Below, one piece after another: positions 7,579-14,875 of a stretch of DNA of 32,248 nucleotides. Positions within the stretch are counted from its first letter, which is position 1. Each line of letters opens with the position of its first letter. The position numbers were made by a program, and so were the translations under genes. The notes beneath the pieces are model-generated. The model did no database searches, was not told the DNA's origin, and was given only the letters and a program-made list of their open reading frames with translations. The DNA comes from Lawsonibacter sp. (GTDB lineage: Bacteria > Bacillota > Clostridia > Oscillospirales > Oscillospiraceae): contig JAAWHL010000021.1 of the NCBI GenBank assembly GCA_022795855.1, positions 1-32,248 of the forward strand, in the 5' to 3' direction.

Positions 7579-7842
7579 TTGCCGAATATCAAGTCTGCCA
7601 AAAAGCGTGTCCTGGTCAACAAGGCGAAGGCCATGCAGAACAAGGCCCTGAGATCCGCCCTGAAGACCGACATCAAGAAGTTTGACGCCGCGGTGGCGGA
7701 AGGCAACCGCAGCGAGGCCGATGTCGCTTACAAGGCCGCCGTCAAGGCGGTGGATCAGGCTGCCGCCAAGGGGCTGCTGCACCGGAACAATGCCGCCAAC
7801 AAGAAAAGCGGTATGACCGTCAAGCTGAACAAGCTGGCCTGA
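7579..7842 (+). CDS. rpsT: 30S ribosomal protein S20, TTG start
   Basis: An 87-residue S20, which binds 16S rRNA early in 30S assembly. The sequence PNIKSAKKRVLVNKAK at the N-terminus and the C-terminal LLHRNNAANKKSGMTVKLN are the S20 signature; length is normal. The start is taken as TTG at 7579, since the family begins with MPNIKSA and GGAGGAGGTG sits 6 nt before it. A GTG at 7570 lies inside the ribosome binding site and is unlikely. E. coli rpsT also uses a UUG start, which is part of its autoregulation. The gene has its own promoter and terminator and is divergent from gpr. Confidence 0.96.
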   Translation: MPNIKSAKKRVLVNKAKAMQNKALRSALKTDIKKFDAAVAEGNRSEADVAYKAAVKAVDQAAAKGLLHRNNAANKKSGMTVKLNKLA

Positions 7843-7858
7843 GACAGGACAACCAATG

Positions 7859-7887
7859 AAAGCCGTCTGCGTGGCAGACGGCTTTTT
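7859..7887 (+). terminator. Rho-independent terminator of rpsT
   Basis: A 12-bp stem (AAAGCCGTCTGC and its complement) with loop GTG runs into TTTT, 16 nt after the rpsT stop. Confidence 0.92.
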
Positions 7888-7913
7888 CCATATCAGGACG
7901 GGAGGGGAAGGCT

Positions 7914-8768
7914 GTGAAGCGAATTCTGAACTTGGGGCCGGTCCGGCTGGGGATGGACGTGCTGGAGGCGTACCACCGCTGCGCCGCGACCCAGGCCGCC
8001 GCCGCGCTGGCCTATTTTCTGGTGCTGACCCTGTTCCCGCTGCTGATGTGCGTCAGCTACCTGATTGGCCTGTTCCACTTTGACCTGGAGCAGCTGCTGC
8101 TCTCCCTGCACCGGTTCTTCCCGCCCCAGGCCCTGCGGGTCATCCGGGACTATCTGGCCTACGCCGGGCAGAATCAGGCCCCCGCGCTGCTGCCGGCGGC
8201 GGTGATGACCATTGTGGCGTCCGCATCGGCGGGCCTGCGCACCCTGCTGCACGCCATGGACCGGCTGTACGGCCGGGAGGCCGCCCGCGGCCCCGGGCGG
8301 CTGGTCCTCAGCGTGGCGCTGTCGGTGCTGTTCCTGCTGACCATCTATCTGTCGGTGGTGGTCATCTTCACGGGGGAGTGGTTTTTCCGGCTGCTGGAGC
8401 GCTGCCTCCCCCGGGAGCTGGCCGCCCTGATCCCCGCGCTGTCCGGGCTGTGGCTGTGGATGCGCTATCTGCTGCTGTTCTGCTTTATGCTGCTGCTGGT
8501 GCTGTCGGTCTACTGGCTGGGCGCCGAGCGCCGGATGCGGGACTGGGGGCTCATCGCCGGCGCCGCCCTCACCGCCGCCGCCCTGGTGGCCTGCTCCCTG
8601 GCGTTCTCCTGGTTTATCGGCATGTCCTCCCGGTACTCCCTGGTGTACGGGTCCCTGGCCTCGCTGATTATTCTGCTGGCGTGGCTGTACTTCTGCGGGA
8701 ATATCCTGCTGCTGGGCGCGGCGGCGGGCAAGGTGTTCCGGGAGCGTTTCGGGAAGAAGCGCGGCTGA
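7914..8768 (+). CDS. YihY/BrkB-family integral membrane protein
   Basis: A 284-residue polytopic membrane protein of the YihY (UPF0761, formerly RNase BN or BrkB) family. The N-terminal part has the family-typical AATQAAAALAYFLVLTLFPLL in its first membrane helix, followed by five more hydrophobic segments near 90-110, 120-145, 170-200, 210-235 and 245-270. The SSRYSLVYGSLASLIILLAWLY region, quoted here only by its start SSRYSLVYGS and end LAWLY, is the other hallmark. The function of the family is unsettled; the old RNase BN assignment is incorrect. The start is GTG at 7914 preceded by GGGAGGGG. It follows the rpsT terminator closely. No promoter is obvious between them. Confidence 0.9.
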   Translation: MKRILNLGPVRLGMDVLEAYHRCAATQAAAALAYFLVLTLFPLLMCVSYLIGLFHFDLEQLLLSLHRFFPPQALRVIRDYLAYAGQNQAPALLPAAVMTIVASASAGLRTLLHAMDRLYGREAARGPGRLVLSVALSVLFLLTIYLSVVVIFTGEWFFRLLERCLPRELAALIPALSGLWLWMRYLLLFCFMLLLVLSVYWLGAERRMRDWGLIAGAALTAAALVACSLAFSWFIGMSSRYSLVYGSLASLIILLAWLYFCGNILLLGAAAGKVFRERFGKKRG

Positions 8769-8771
8769 GGC

Positions 8772-8787
8772 CGTGAGTACAGGTTCC
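8772..8787 (+). repeat. Tip of family-1 intergenic repeat
   Basis: CCGTGAGTACAGGTTC resembles the 3' terminal repeat of family 1 (TGAATACAGGTTCT). It lies 3 nt after the yihY-type gene, just before the promoter of the next gene. Confidence 0.4.
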
Positions 8788-8800
8788 CAAGCCCGCGCCC

Positions 8801-8829
8801 TTGCAAATTGCGGAGAAAGCACGTATAAT
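8801..8829 (+). promoter_or_regulatory. Promoter of the PHP phosphatase-rpiB operon
   Basis: TTGCAA, a 17-nt spacer and a perfect TATAAT, 33 nt before the start codon of the PHP gene. Confidence 0.82.
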
Positions 8830-8862
8830 AGGGGCGACAACCGTCCGAAAGGGGAGAGTCCG

Positions 8863-9669
8863 ATGTATCTTGCCGACTATCACACCCACACCTGCTGTTC
8901 CATGGACAGCGAAGCGCCCCTGGAGCGGGAGGCGGAGCGGGCCGCGGCCCTGGGCCTGCGGGAGCTGTGCACCACCGACCACTGGGATTTGCTGGACGAG
9001 GCCGGCGGCCGGGGGAGGCCCCTGGACTGGGGGCCGGTCCTGGAGCAGTACCGGAGGGCGTCGGCCGGGGCCCCGGAGGGGCTGAGGCTGCGCCTGGGGG
9101 TGGAGCTGGGGAACGCGGCGGAGGACCCGGGGCGGGTCCGGGAGACGCTGGCCGCCGCGCCGGTGGATTTTGTCATCGGCTCGGTGCACAACCAGAGCTC
9201 CGCGGCGGGCGGCCGGGACCTCTACTTCCTGGAATACGCCGGCCCGGAGGACTGCCGGCGGGTGCTGGAGGACTACTTGGACAGCCTGGAGCGGACGGCG
9301 GAGCTGCCGGACTGTTACGACGTGCTGGGGCATGTGCTCTACCCGCTGCGGTACATGGCGGGGGTCCCCGGCGGGCCGTCGGGGCTGGAGGGCTGCCGGG
9401 AGCGGCTGCGGGCTGTGCTGGCCGCCGCCGTCCGCGCGGGGCGGGGGATTGAGGTGAACACCTACCGGGGGCGCACCCTGGAGGAGTGGAGGCCGGTGCT
9501 GGAGCTCTACCGGGAGTGCGGCGGGGAGATTGTCACCCTGGGCTCGGACGCCCACGCGGCGGAGGATGTGGGGCGGGGGATCGCCCGGGCCCAGGAGCTT
9601 CTGAAGGAGGCGGGGTTCCGCTACCAGGCGGTATACAGCCGGCGGACGCCCCAGTTTATCCGACTTTGA
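8863..9669 (+). CDS. PHP-domain histidinol-phosphatase-like hydrolase
   Basis: A 268-residue PHP-superfamily phosphoesterase of the HisJ/HisK type. Metal-ligand motifs appear in order: DYHTHT (H7 and H9), TTDHWD, GVELGN, GSVHNQ, DVLGHVLYPLRY and, near the C-terminus, GSDAHAAEDVG. The set is complete for a trinuclear-metal active site. Close relatives dephosphorylate histidinol phosphate in histidine synthesis, but there are no other his genes nearby and many PHP enzymes have other sugar-phosphate or nucleotide substrates, so the exact substrate is uncertain. The start ATG at 8863 follows GGGGAGAG and a strong promoter; longer frames would overlap the promoter. rpiB follows 16 nt downstream, suggesting co-transcription and perhaps a phosphosugar link. 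Confidence 0.85.
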   Translation: MYLADYHTHTCCSMDSEAPLEREAERAAALGLRELCTTDHWDLLDEAGGRGRPLDWGPVLEQYRRASAGAPEGLRLRLGVELGNAAEDPGRVRETLAAAPVDFVIGSVHNQSSAAGGRDLYFLEYAGPEDCRRVLEDYLDSLERTAELPDCYDVLGHVLYPLRYMAGVPGGPSGLEGCRERLRAVLAAAVRAGRGIEVNTYRGRTLEEWRPVLELYRECGGEIVTLGSDAHAAEDVGRGIARAQELLKEAGFRYQAVYSRRTPQFIRL

Positions 9670-9685
9670 TACAGGAGGAGTTTTT

Positions 9686-10123
9686 ATGATTGTCGCCATT
9701 GGTTCCGACCACGGGGGCTACGCCCTGAAGGAGCATCTGAAGGCCTGGCTGGACAGCCAGGGGATTGCCTGCCGGGACATGGGGTGCGGCGGCCCGGAGA
9801 GCTGCGACTACCCCGTCTACGGGGAGGCGGTGGGCCGGGCGGTGGCCTCCGGGGAGTGCCAGCGGGGAATCGTCATCTGCACCACCGGCGTGGGCATCTC
9901 CATCTCGGCCAACAAGGTGAAGGGGGTGCGCTGCGCCCTGTGCGCCGACACCCTGACGGCGGAGATGACCCGCCGCCACAACGACGCCAACGTGCTGGCC
10001 ATGGGGGCGGGGATTGTGGGGCCCAATCTGGCCGTGCGGATGGCGGAGGTCTTTCTGAATACCCCCTTTGAGGGCGGCCGCCACCAGCGCCGGGTGGACC
10101 GGATGATGGAGATTGAGGGGTAG
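9686..10123 (+). CDS. rpiB: Ribose-5-phosphate isomerase B (RpiB/LacAB family)
   Basis: A 145-residue member of the RpiB/LacA/LacB family, which interconverts ribose 5-phosphate and ribulose 5-phosphate in the pentose phosphate pathway. Visible motifs are GSDHGGYALKEHL (7-19), DYPVYGEAVG with the conserved Tyr, and CTTGVGISISANK with the catalytic Cys at 65 and the anion-binding loop. HNDANVLAMGAG follows. The family usually has CGTGIG; the Thr at the second position is a mild variant. The ribosome binding site AGGAGGAG precedes ATG. It is 16 nt after the PHP gene, in the same operon. Confidence 0.94.
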   Translation: MIVAIGSDHGGYALKEHLKAWLDSQGIACRDMGCGGPESCDYPVYGEAVGRAVASGECQRGIVICTTGVGISISANKVKGVRCALCADTLTAEMTRRHNDANVLAMGAGIVGPNLAVRMAEVFLNTPFEGGRHQRRVDRMMEIEG

Positions 10124-10190
10124 CCCCGGGGCGGGCAGCGATGCAGGGGCCGGGGCGCGGGCCCCAAAACAGAAAAAGGAGCGAGAGGAT

Positions 10191-10421
10191 ATGGACCTGG
10201 ATTTTGACCTGAAGGAAATGGTAGAGAAGCTGGTGAAGCAGCTGCAAAGCGACGGAGGGCTGCAAAAGCAGTTTCAGAGCGACCCCATCAAGACGGTGGA
10301 GAAGCTGACGGGGATTGACCTCCCGGACGAGCAGCTCCAGCCCCTGGTGGCGGGGATCAAAACCAAGCTGGCCGCTGCGGACCTGGGCGGGAGGCTGGAG
10401 GGCCTGAAGAAGCTGTTTTGA
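10191..10421 (+). CDS. Small acidic helical protein of unknown function
   Basis: A 76-residue protein that I do not recognise by name. It is rich in charged residues and predicted largely helical: an N-terminal amphipathic stretch (DLKEMVEKLVKQLQSD), a middle FQSDPIKTVEKLTGIDLP motif and a C-terminal KLAAADLGGRLEGLKKLF. The FxxDPIKTVEKLxGIDLPD pattern recalls short proteins I have seen in other Clostridia. There is faint similarity to the leader part of Nif11-like or nitrile-hydratase-like peptides, but no double-glycine site or core peptide is present. The start ATG follows GAGAGGA, 67 nt after rpiB, probably on the same transcript. A 253-bp foldback element begins 11 nt after its stop. Confidence 0.75.
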   Translation: MDLDFDLKEMVEKLVKQLQSDGGLQKQFQSDPIKTVEKLTGIDLPDEQLQPLVAGIKTKLAAADLGGRLEGLKKLF

Positions 10422-10432
10422 TTTTTGACCGC

Positions 10433-10685
10433 AAGCCCCGCCCGTCCGGGCGGGGCTCAGACTGTCGAAAAAGTGGCAAGGCCACTTTTTCGAGAAGGCT
10501 GCGGCCCGCGGCATCGCACTCGCTGTCCGCCTTTGGCGGACAACTCGCACGTTTGCGGGCCGAGATGTATTTTTCCGGCGTACATGCCGCCGGAAAAATG
10601 ATTACAATTGATTCGCGCCTGCGGGCGCGAACTCCTGCGGAGGGCTTTTTCGACACGCTGTGCCCCGCCCGTTCGGGCGGGGCTT
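10433..10685. repeat. 253-bp foldback element with 41-bp terminal inverted repeats
   Basis: The two ends (10433-10473 and 10645-10685) are inverted repeats of 41 nt matching at 36 positions. Each end contains a self-complementary GCCCCGCCCG / CGGGCGGGGC hairpin, followed inward by TGTCGAAAAAG. Inside are further hairpins: a perfect 13-bp stem at 10465-10493 (TCGAAAAAGTGGC), TGTCCGCC / GGCGGACA inside CGGCCCGC / GCGGGCCG (10502-10562), TTTTTCCGGCG / CGCCGGAAAAA (about 10570-10598) and TTCGCGCC / GGCGCGAA (about 10612-10631). I see no open reading frame of merit and no target-site duplication. It may be a MITE-like element or a structured RNA. It fills most of the gap at 10422-10798; the right-hand GC hairpin with TTTG may also act as a weak terminator. 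Confidence 0.75.
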
Positions 10686-10720
10686 TGTTCTGCCTTTAAG
10701 AAATCTTAAACACTTCTTAA

Positions 10721-10749
10721 TTGACTTTGGGGCCGGGGGAGCATAGACT
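10721..10749 (+). promoter_or_regulatory. Promoter of the first GntR/ABC operon
   Basis: TTGACT, a 17-nt spacer and TAGACT. The -10 is only a partial match. An A/T-rich palindrome, TTTAAGAAATCTTAAA (10695-10710), lies just upstream. Confidence 0.5.
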
Positions 10750-10798
10750 TAACTGTACTAATACGGTCCATACAGCGGGCCGGGAAGGAGGCGCCGTT

Positions 10799-11167
10799 TT
10801 GCTGAATCTGGATTTCCGGGACGCCCGTCCCATTTACGAGCAGGTGAAGGACGGCCTGCGCCGGCTGGTCATCACCGGGGCCATCCAGGAGGGGGAGAAG
10901 CTCCCCTCGGTGCGCTCCATGGCCAGCACGCTGGCCATCAATCCCAACACCATCCAGCGGGCCTACGAGGCGCTGGAGGCCGAGGGGTATGTCTACTCCG
11001 TCCCCGGCAAGGGCAGCTTTGCCGCCCCCTGCACCGAGGTGGACAAGCAGCGGCTGGAGAACCTGCTGGGGCAGTTTGACCTGCTGACGGCGGAGCTTTT
11101 GTTCCTGGGGGTCACGGGGGAGTCCCTGGTGGCCCGCATCCAAGCGAGAGGAGGGGAGGCGCAATGA
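10799..11167 (+). CDS. GntR-family regulator, YtrA type, TTG start
   Basis: A 122-residue repressor with a GntR winged helix (about 10-75) and a short C-terminal helix, the YtrA subfamily layout. Motifs are PIYEQVKDGLRR, then LPSVRSMAS in the helix-turn-helix, INPNTIQRAYEALEAEGY, and the wing GKGSF. YtrA-type regulators usually repress their own operon, which encodes an ABC transporter. I take TTG at 10799 as the start because AAGGAGG lies 7 nt before it and the family N-terminus (LNLDFRDARPIYEQ) follows; no in-frame ATG is near. The stop overlaps the ATG of the ABC ATPase gene (ATGA), so the two are translationally coupled. Confidence 0.92.
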   Translation: MLNLDFRDARPIYEQVKDGLRRLVITGAIQEGEKLPSVRSMASTLAINPNTIQRAYEALEAEGYVYSVPGKGSFAAPCTEVDKQRLENLLGQFDLLTAELLFLGVTGESLVARIQARGGEAQ

Positions 11168-12066
11168 TTCAGGCCATCAGCGTGGTCAAGAGCTTTGACG
11201 GCTTCCGGGCCCTGGACGGGCTGACGATGACGGTGGAGACGGGGTCCATTTACGGCCTGGTGGGCCCCAACGGCGCGGGCAAGTCCACCATTCTGCGCCA
11301 TATCACCGGGGCCTACCGCCCCGACTCCGGCTCCATCCTGCTGGACGGCCGGCCGGTGTACGAGGACCCGGAGGTCAAGGCCGGGGTGGCCATCATCCCC
11401 GACGAGCTGTACTACTTCAACTCCGCCTCCACCCGGGACATGATGCGCTTTTACCGGGGGATTTACCCCAAATTTGACGCCAAGCGGTACGACTCCCTGC
11501 GGGAGGCATTCCCCGAGGTGGACGAGCGCCAGCCCATCCGCCGGCTGTCCAAGGGGATGCAGAAGCAGTCGGCCTTCTGGCTGGCCCTGTGCTGCCAGCC
11601 CCAGGTGCTGGTGCTGGACGAGCCGGTGGACGGCCTGGACCCGGTGATGCGCCGGCAGGTGTGGTCCCTGCTGATGGGGGACGTGGCCCAGCGGGGGACC
11701 ACGGTGCTGGTCTCCTCCCACAACCTGCGGGAGCTGGAGGACGTGTGCGACCACGTGGGCATCCTCAGCCACGGGAAGGTGCTGCTGGAGCGCTCCCTCA
11801 CCGACCTTCAGGACAACATTGTGAAGGTGCAGGCGGTTTTCCCCGACGGCGAGGCCCCGGAGCTGCCTGCCGGGCTGAACGTGCTCCACATCTCCCGCCT
11901 GGGCCGGGTCCACACCTTGATTATCCGGGGGAGCATGGACGCGGTGAAAAACCGGCTGGCGGTGTTCTCCCCCCTGCTGCTGGAGGCCCTGCCCCTGTCC
12001 CTGGAGGAGATTTTTATTTACGAGCTGGGAGGTGAGGACTATGCGGTCCGGGATATCGTGCTTTAA
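11164..12066 (+). CDS. ABC transporter ATP-binding protein (YtrB/BcrA type)
   Basis: A 300-residue ATPase subunit. Walker A is GPNGAGKST (34-42), the signature is LSKGM (128-132) instead of LSGGQ, Walker B is VLVLDEP (148-154) with a D-loop GLD, and the H-loop His is in SSHNL (186). The C-terminal 90 residues are typical of the YtrB/BcrA branch. It works with the membrane protein encoded next and is probably controlled by the GntR repressor before it. Relatives in Firmicutes respond to cell-wall antibiotics or transport unknown substrates; the substrate here cannot be read from sequence. The gene overlaps both neighbours. Confidence 0.93.
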   Translation: MIQAISVVKSFDGFRALDGLTMTVETGSIYGLVGPNGAGKSTILRHITGAYRPDSGSILLDGRPVYEDPEVKAGVAIIPDELYYFNSASTRDMMRFYRGIYPKFDAKRYDSLREAFPEVDERQPIRRLSKGMQKQSAFWLALCCQPQVLVLDEPVDGLDPVMRRQVWSLLMGDVAQRGTTVLVSSHNLRELEDVCDHVGILSHGKVLLERSLTDLQDNIVKVQAVFPDGEAPELPAGLNVLHISRLGRVHTLIIRGSMDAVKNRLAVFSPLLLEALPLSLEEIFIYELGGEDYAVRDIVL

Positions 12067-13912
12067 TTCCCACCTTTGGTGCAAGAATATGACCCGCTTC
12101 TGGCCCGTCTGGACCTGCTGCGGGCTGTTCTGGATGCTTGCTCTGCCGCTTCAGTTCCTGGTGCGCGCCGGCCGGTCCGACAATCCCGCCGCCGAGCTGG
12201 CCGAGCTGGCCCGGGACGTTACGGACACCCTGTCCCTGGGGGCGGCGTTCTCCTTCCTCTTCGGCATCTGCGCGGCCATGGCGGTGTTCAGCTATCTGTT
12301 CAACAGCCGCTCGGCCTGCATGATGCACTCCCTGCCCCTGGACCGCCGGGCCCTGTTTGTGACCAACTATCTGTCGGGGCTGTCCTTCCTGCTGCTGCCC
12401 AACCTGGCGGTGTCCGTCCTGACCCTGCTGGTGGAGGCGGCCTACGGCTGCCTGAACCCCGGGGCGGTTCTCACCTGGCTGGCGGTTCAAAGCGCCACCG
12501 CCCTGTTTTTCTACTCCTTTGCCGTCTTCTGCGCCATGTTCACCGGGAATACCTTTGCCCTGCCCGCCTTCTATGTTATCCTGAACTTCCTGTGTCAGGC
12601 GGTGTACTCCCTCCTGACCGGGGTGCTCTCCCTGCTGCTCTACGGCTCCTGGGGGCTGGGCGGCGGGCTGGCCGCCGCGGTGGACTGGCTGACCCCGCTG
12701 GTCCGGCTGAGCGAGGCCTGCGGCGCTTACCTCCGGGAGGACGGGACGGAGCTGGTCCGGACCCTCAACCGGCCCGGGGACGCGGCGGTCTACGCCGCGG
12801 CGGGGGTGGTGCTGGCCGGGCTGGCCCTGGCGGTCTACCGCCGGCGGCAGATTGAGTCCGCCGGGGACGTGGTAGCCGTGGCGGTGGTGCGGCCGGTGTT
12901 CCGGTACGGCGTGGCCCTGTGCGCCGGGCTGGCCTTCGGCTCCTATACGTCGGCGCTCCTGGACCTCTACGAGGCCCTGCCCCTGTCCCTGTTTGTCATC
13001 CTCTGGGCGGTCATCGGCTATTTCGTGGCCGAGATGCTGCTGCAAAAGTCCTTCCGGGTGTGGAAGCGCTGGAAGGGGGCCGCCGTGCTGGCCTGCCTGC
13101 TGGCGGTTCTGTTCACCGCGGTGGAGCTGGACTGGTTCGGCTACGAGACCCGGGTGCCCGCCCCGGAGCAGGTGCAGTCGGTCCGGGTGCTCAACCTGGA
13201 CGGCGCGCCCTACGACAGCGCCGGCCAGTTTGCCCAGCTGACCGACCCCCGGGACATCGCCCAGGCGGTGGAGCTGCACCGGGCCATTGTGGAGCAGCGG
13301 AACCGGGACAGCCGGTGGAGGGACAATACCATGGACGTGGATTTTGTGTATACCCTCACCGACGGCAGCACCCTGCACCGGCATTACGACGCCGTGCCCG
13401 TCTGTCAGGACGACCTGGATACGCCGGGCTCCGCGGCCCGGGCCGCCCAGCAGCTGCTGGACAACCGGGACTATGTCCGGCTGCTGTACAGGCTGGACGA
13501 CTACCAGGGCCAGCGGCTGGTGGAGGCCAGCCTGGAGCGGGTCTGGTCTGAGGCGGCAGGATATTATGACGAGCTCACGCTGGACGCCTCCTCCGCGCAG
13601 CTGAACCGGCTGTGGCAGGCGGTGCTCCGGGACTTTGACGAGGGGAACCTCGGGGTGCGCTACCTGTTTGACAACAGCCTGGAGCGCCGGGCCAATACCT
13701 ACACCGCCGACCTGTGCTTCCTGTGGGCGGTGGAGAAGGAAAGCGGCCTGCCCCGCACGCAGTACGCCCAGTCCGCGGGGGCGCGGGCCGGCCTGGATCT
13801 GAGCCGCTTCTGCATCACCCTGACCCCCCGGGCGGAGCACACCCTGGCCGTTCTGGAGGAGCTGGGGGCGCTGGACGGCGTGACGCTGCGCACCCACCTG
13901 GACGAGGAATAA
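12041..13912 (+). CDS. Large ABC permease with C-terminal extracytoplasmic domain
   Basis: A 623-residue membrane protein. About nine hydrophobic segments are visible (near 22-42, 66-86, 108-132, 145-168, 172-200, 250-266, 288-304, 312-332 and 346-362). Some 260 residues of hydrophilic sequence follow, without further membrane helices. That tail (365-623) should lie outside the cell if the last helix exits, and contains repeated D/R-rich stretches such as VELHRAIVEQRNRD. I recall a DUF6449-type domain in similar permeases but cannot confirm it. The ATG at 12041 has GGAGGTGA 5 nt upstream and overlaps the ATPase gene by 26 nt. With the GntR and ATPase genes it forms a three-gene operon ended by the terminator at 13926. 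The long sensor-like tail is the unusual part. Confidence 0.88.
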   Translation: MRSGISCFNSHLWCKNMTRFWPVWTCCGLFWMLALPLQFLVRAGRSDNPAAELAELARDVTDTLSLGAAFSFLFGICAAMAVFSYLFNSRSACMMHSLPLDRRALFVTNYLSGLSFLLLPNLAVSVLTLLVEAAYGCLNPGAVLTWLAVQSATALFFYSFAVFCAMFTGNTFALPAFYVILNFLCQAVYSLLTGVLSLLLYGSWGLGGGLAAAVDWLTPLVRLSEACGAYLREDGTELVRTLNRPGDAAVYAAAGVVLAGLALAVYRRRQIESAGDVVAVAVVRPVFRYGVALCAGLAFGSYTSALLDLYEALPLSLFVILWAVIGYFVAEMLLQKSFRVWKRWKGAAVLACLLAVLFTAVELDWFGYETRVPAPEQVQSVRVLNLDGAPYDSAGQFAQLTDPRDIAQAVELHRAIVEQRNRDSRWRDNTMDVDFVYTLTDGSTLHRHYDAVPVCQDDLDTPGSAARAAQQLLDNRDYVRLLYRLDDYQGQRLVEASLERVWSEAAGYYDELTLDASSAQLNRLWQAVLRDFDEGNLGVRYLFDNSLERRANTYTADLCFLWAVEKESGLPRTQYAQSAGARAGLDLSRFCITLTPRAEHTLAVLEELGALDGVTLRTHLDEE

Positions 13913-13925
13913 GCATACACACCGG

Positions 13926-13961
13926 ACCGGCGCGGCCCCCGAAAAGGGCCGCGCCGGTTTT
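13926..13961 (+). terminator. Rho-independent terminator of the first GntR/ABC operon
   Basis: A 13-bp stem (ACCGGCGCGGCCC and its complement) with a 7-nt loop is followed by TTTT-like sequence. A second GC hairpin at 13970-14002 (GCGGCGGAGGCCC paired with a near-complement, one G-U) lies just behind it. Confidence 0.85.
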
Positions 13962-14027
13962 CCGAGACGGCGGCGGAGGCCCTGACGGGGCTTCCGCCGC
14001 CGCGCAAAATTTAACCGCCGGAGCGGA

Positions 14028-14056
14028 TTGAAAACAGGGCGGGTTCATGGTACAAT
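14028..14056 (+). promoter_or_regulatory. Promoter of the TSUP transporter gene
   Basis: TTGAAA, a 17-nt spacer and TACAAT with TGG before the -10 (extended -10), 30 nt before the chosen ATG. Confidence 0.75.
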
Positions 14057-14086
14057 AGCGCCAAACGTCCGATGGGAGCGGTACTT

Positions 14087-14863
14087 ATGCCGGAGTCACA
14101 GTCCATAGCGCAGATCCTTTTGCTTGTCTGCCCGCTGGTCTTCCTGGGGGGCATCATTGACGCGGTGGCCGGGGGCGGCGGCTTGGTGACCCTGCCCGCC
14201 TATCTGCTGGCGGGACTGCCGCCCCACCTGGCCTCGGGGACCAATAAGTGCGGAAACGCCTTCGGGACCTTCCTGTCCACCGGGCGGTTCCTGAAAAAGG
14301 GCAGCGTCCACCTCCCCTCCGCCCTGGCGGGCGGGGCGGGGGCGCTGGCGGGGGCCTGGTGCGGCTCCAGGCTGAACCTGATCCTGCCCGAGGAGTTTTT
14401 GTATTATCTGATGCTGGCCGTGGTTCCGGTCATGGCCGTATTCCTGCTGTTCAAGCGGGACTTCGGCGCGGAGGACCGCTCCGGCCGGCTGGGGAAGGGC
14501 CGGCTGATCGCCCTGGCCCTGGGCATCGGCGCGGCCGTCGGCTGCTACGACGGCTTTTTCGGCCCCGGCGCGGGCACCTTCCTGATGCTGGCCTTTACGG
14601 GGCTGTGCCGGTTCGACCTGCTCACCGCCTCGGGGAACACCAAGGTGGCCAACTCCGCCTCCAACCTGGCCGCCCTGGCCGCCTTCGCCCTGGCGGGGCA
14701 GGTGCTGTGGGCGGTGGGCATCCCCGCCGCCCTGTGCGGCATCGCCGGGAACTTTGTGGGCTCCGGCCTGGCCCTGAAGGGCGGGGCCAAGGTGATCCGG
14801 CCCATGTTTTTTGTGGTGCTGGCCCTGCTGGTGGCCCGGCTGGCCTGGGGCCTGCTGGCATAG
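14087..14863 (+). CDS. TSUP/TauE-SafE family membrane transporter
   Basis: A 258-residue transporter of the sulfite-exporter TauE/SafE (TSUP) family. It has about eight membrane helices in two halves. The first half carries GGIIDAVAGGGGLVTLPAYL, given here by its core AVAGGGGLVTLP, and NKCGNAFGT; the second carries GCYDGFFGPGAGTFLM with its FGPGAG core, and GNTKVANSASNLAAL. These duplicated Gly-rich motifs are diagnostic. Family members move sulfur oxyanions, sulfonates or small organic acids; nothing nearby fixes the substrate. I chose ATG at 14087 over ATG at 14072, because GGGAG lies 8 nt before it. The ylmH gene follows 12 nt later and is probably co-transcribed. Confidence 0.9.
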   Translation: MPESQSIAQILLLVCPLVFLGGIIDAVAGGGGLVTLPAYLLAGLPPHLASGTNKCGNAFGTFLSTGRFLKKGSVHLPSALAGGAGALAGAWCGSRLNLILPEEFLYYLMLAVVPVMAVFLLFKRDFGAEDRSGRLGKGRLIALALGIGAAVGCYDGFFGPGAGTFLMLAFTGLCRFDLLTASGNTKVANSASNLAALAAFALAGQVLWAVGIPAALCGIAGNFVGSGLALKGGAKVIRPMFFVVLALLVARLAWGLLA

Positions 14864-14875
14864 GGGGGCGGCGGC

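Noticed and set aside
10191-10421. The 76-residue protein as a RiPP precursor
   Set aside because: There is no leader-core boundary, no Cys/Ser/Thr-rich core and no modification enzyme nearby.
10434-10457. The left GC hairpin as the terminator of the rpiB operon
   Set aside because: It is followed by CAGACTGTC, not by T residues. It is better seen as part of the foldback element.
10753-10775. CTGTA...TACAG inverted repeat upstream of the first GntR gene as an operator
   Set aside because: Only 5-bp arms around a 13-nt centre with almost no further symmetry; it could occur by chance.
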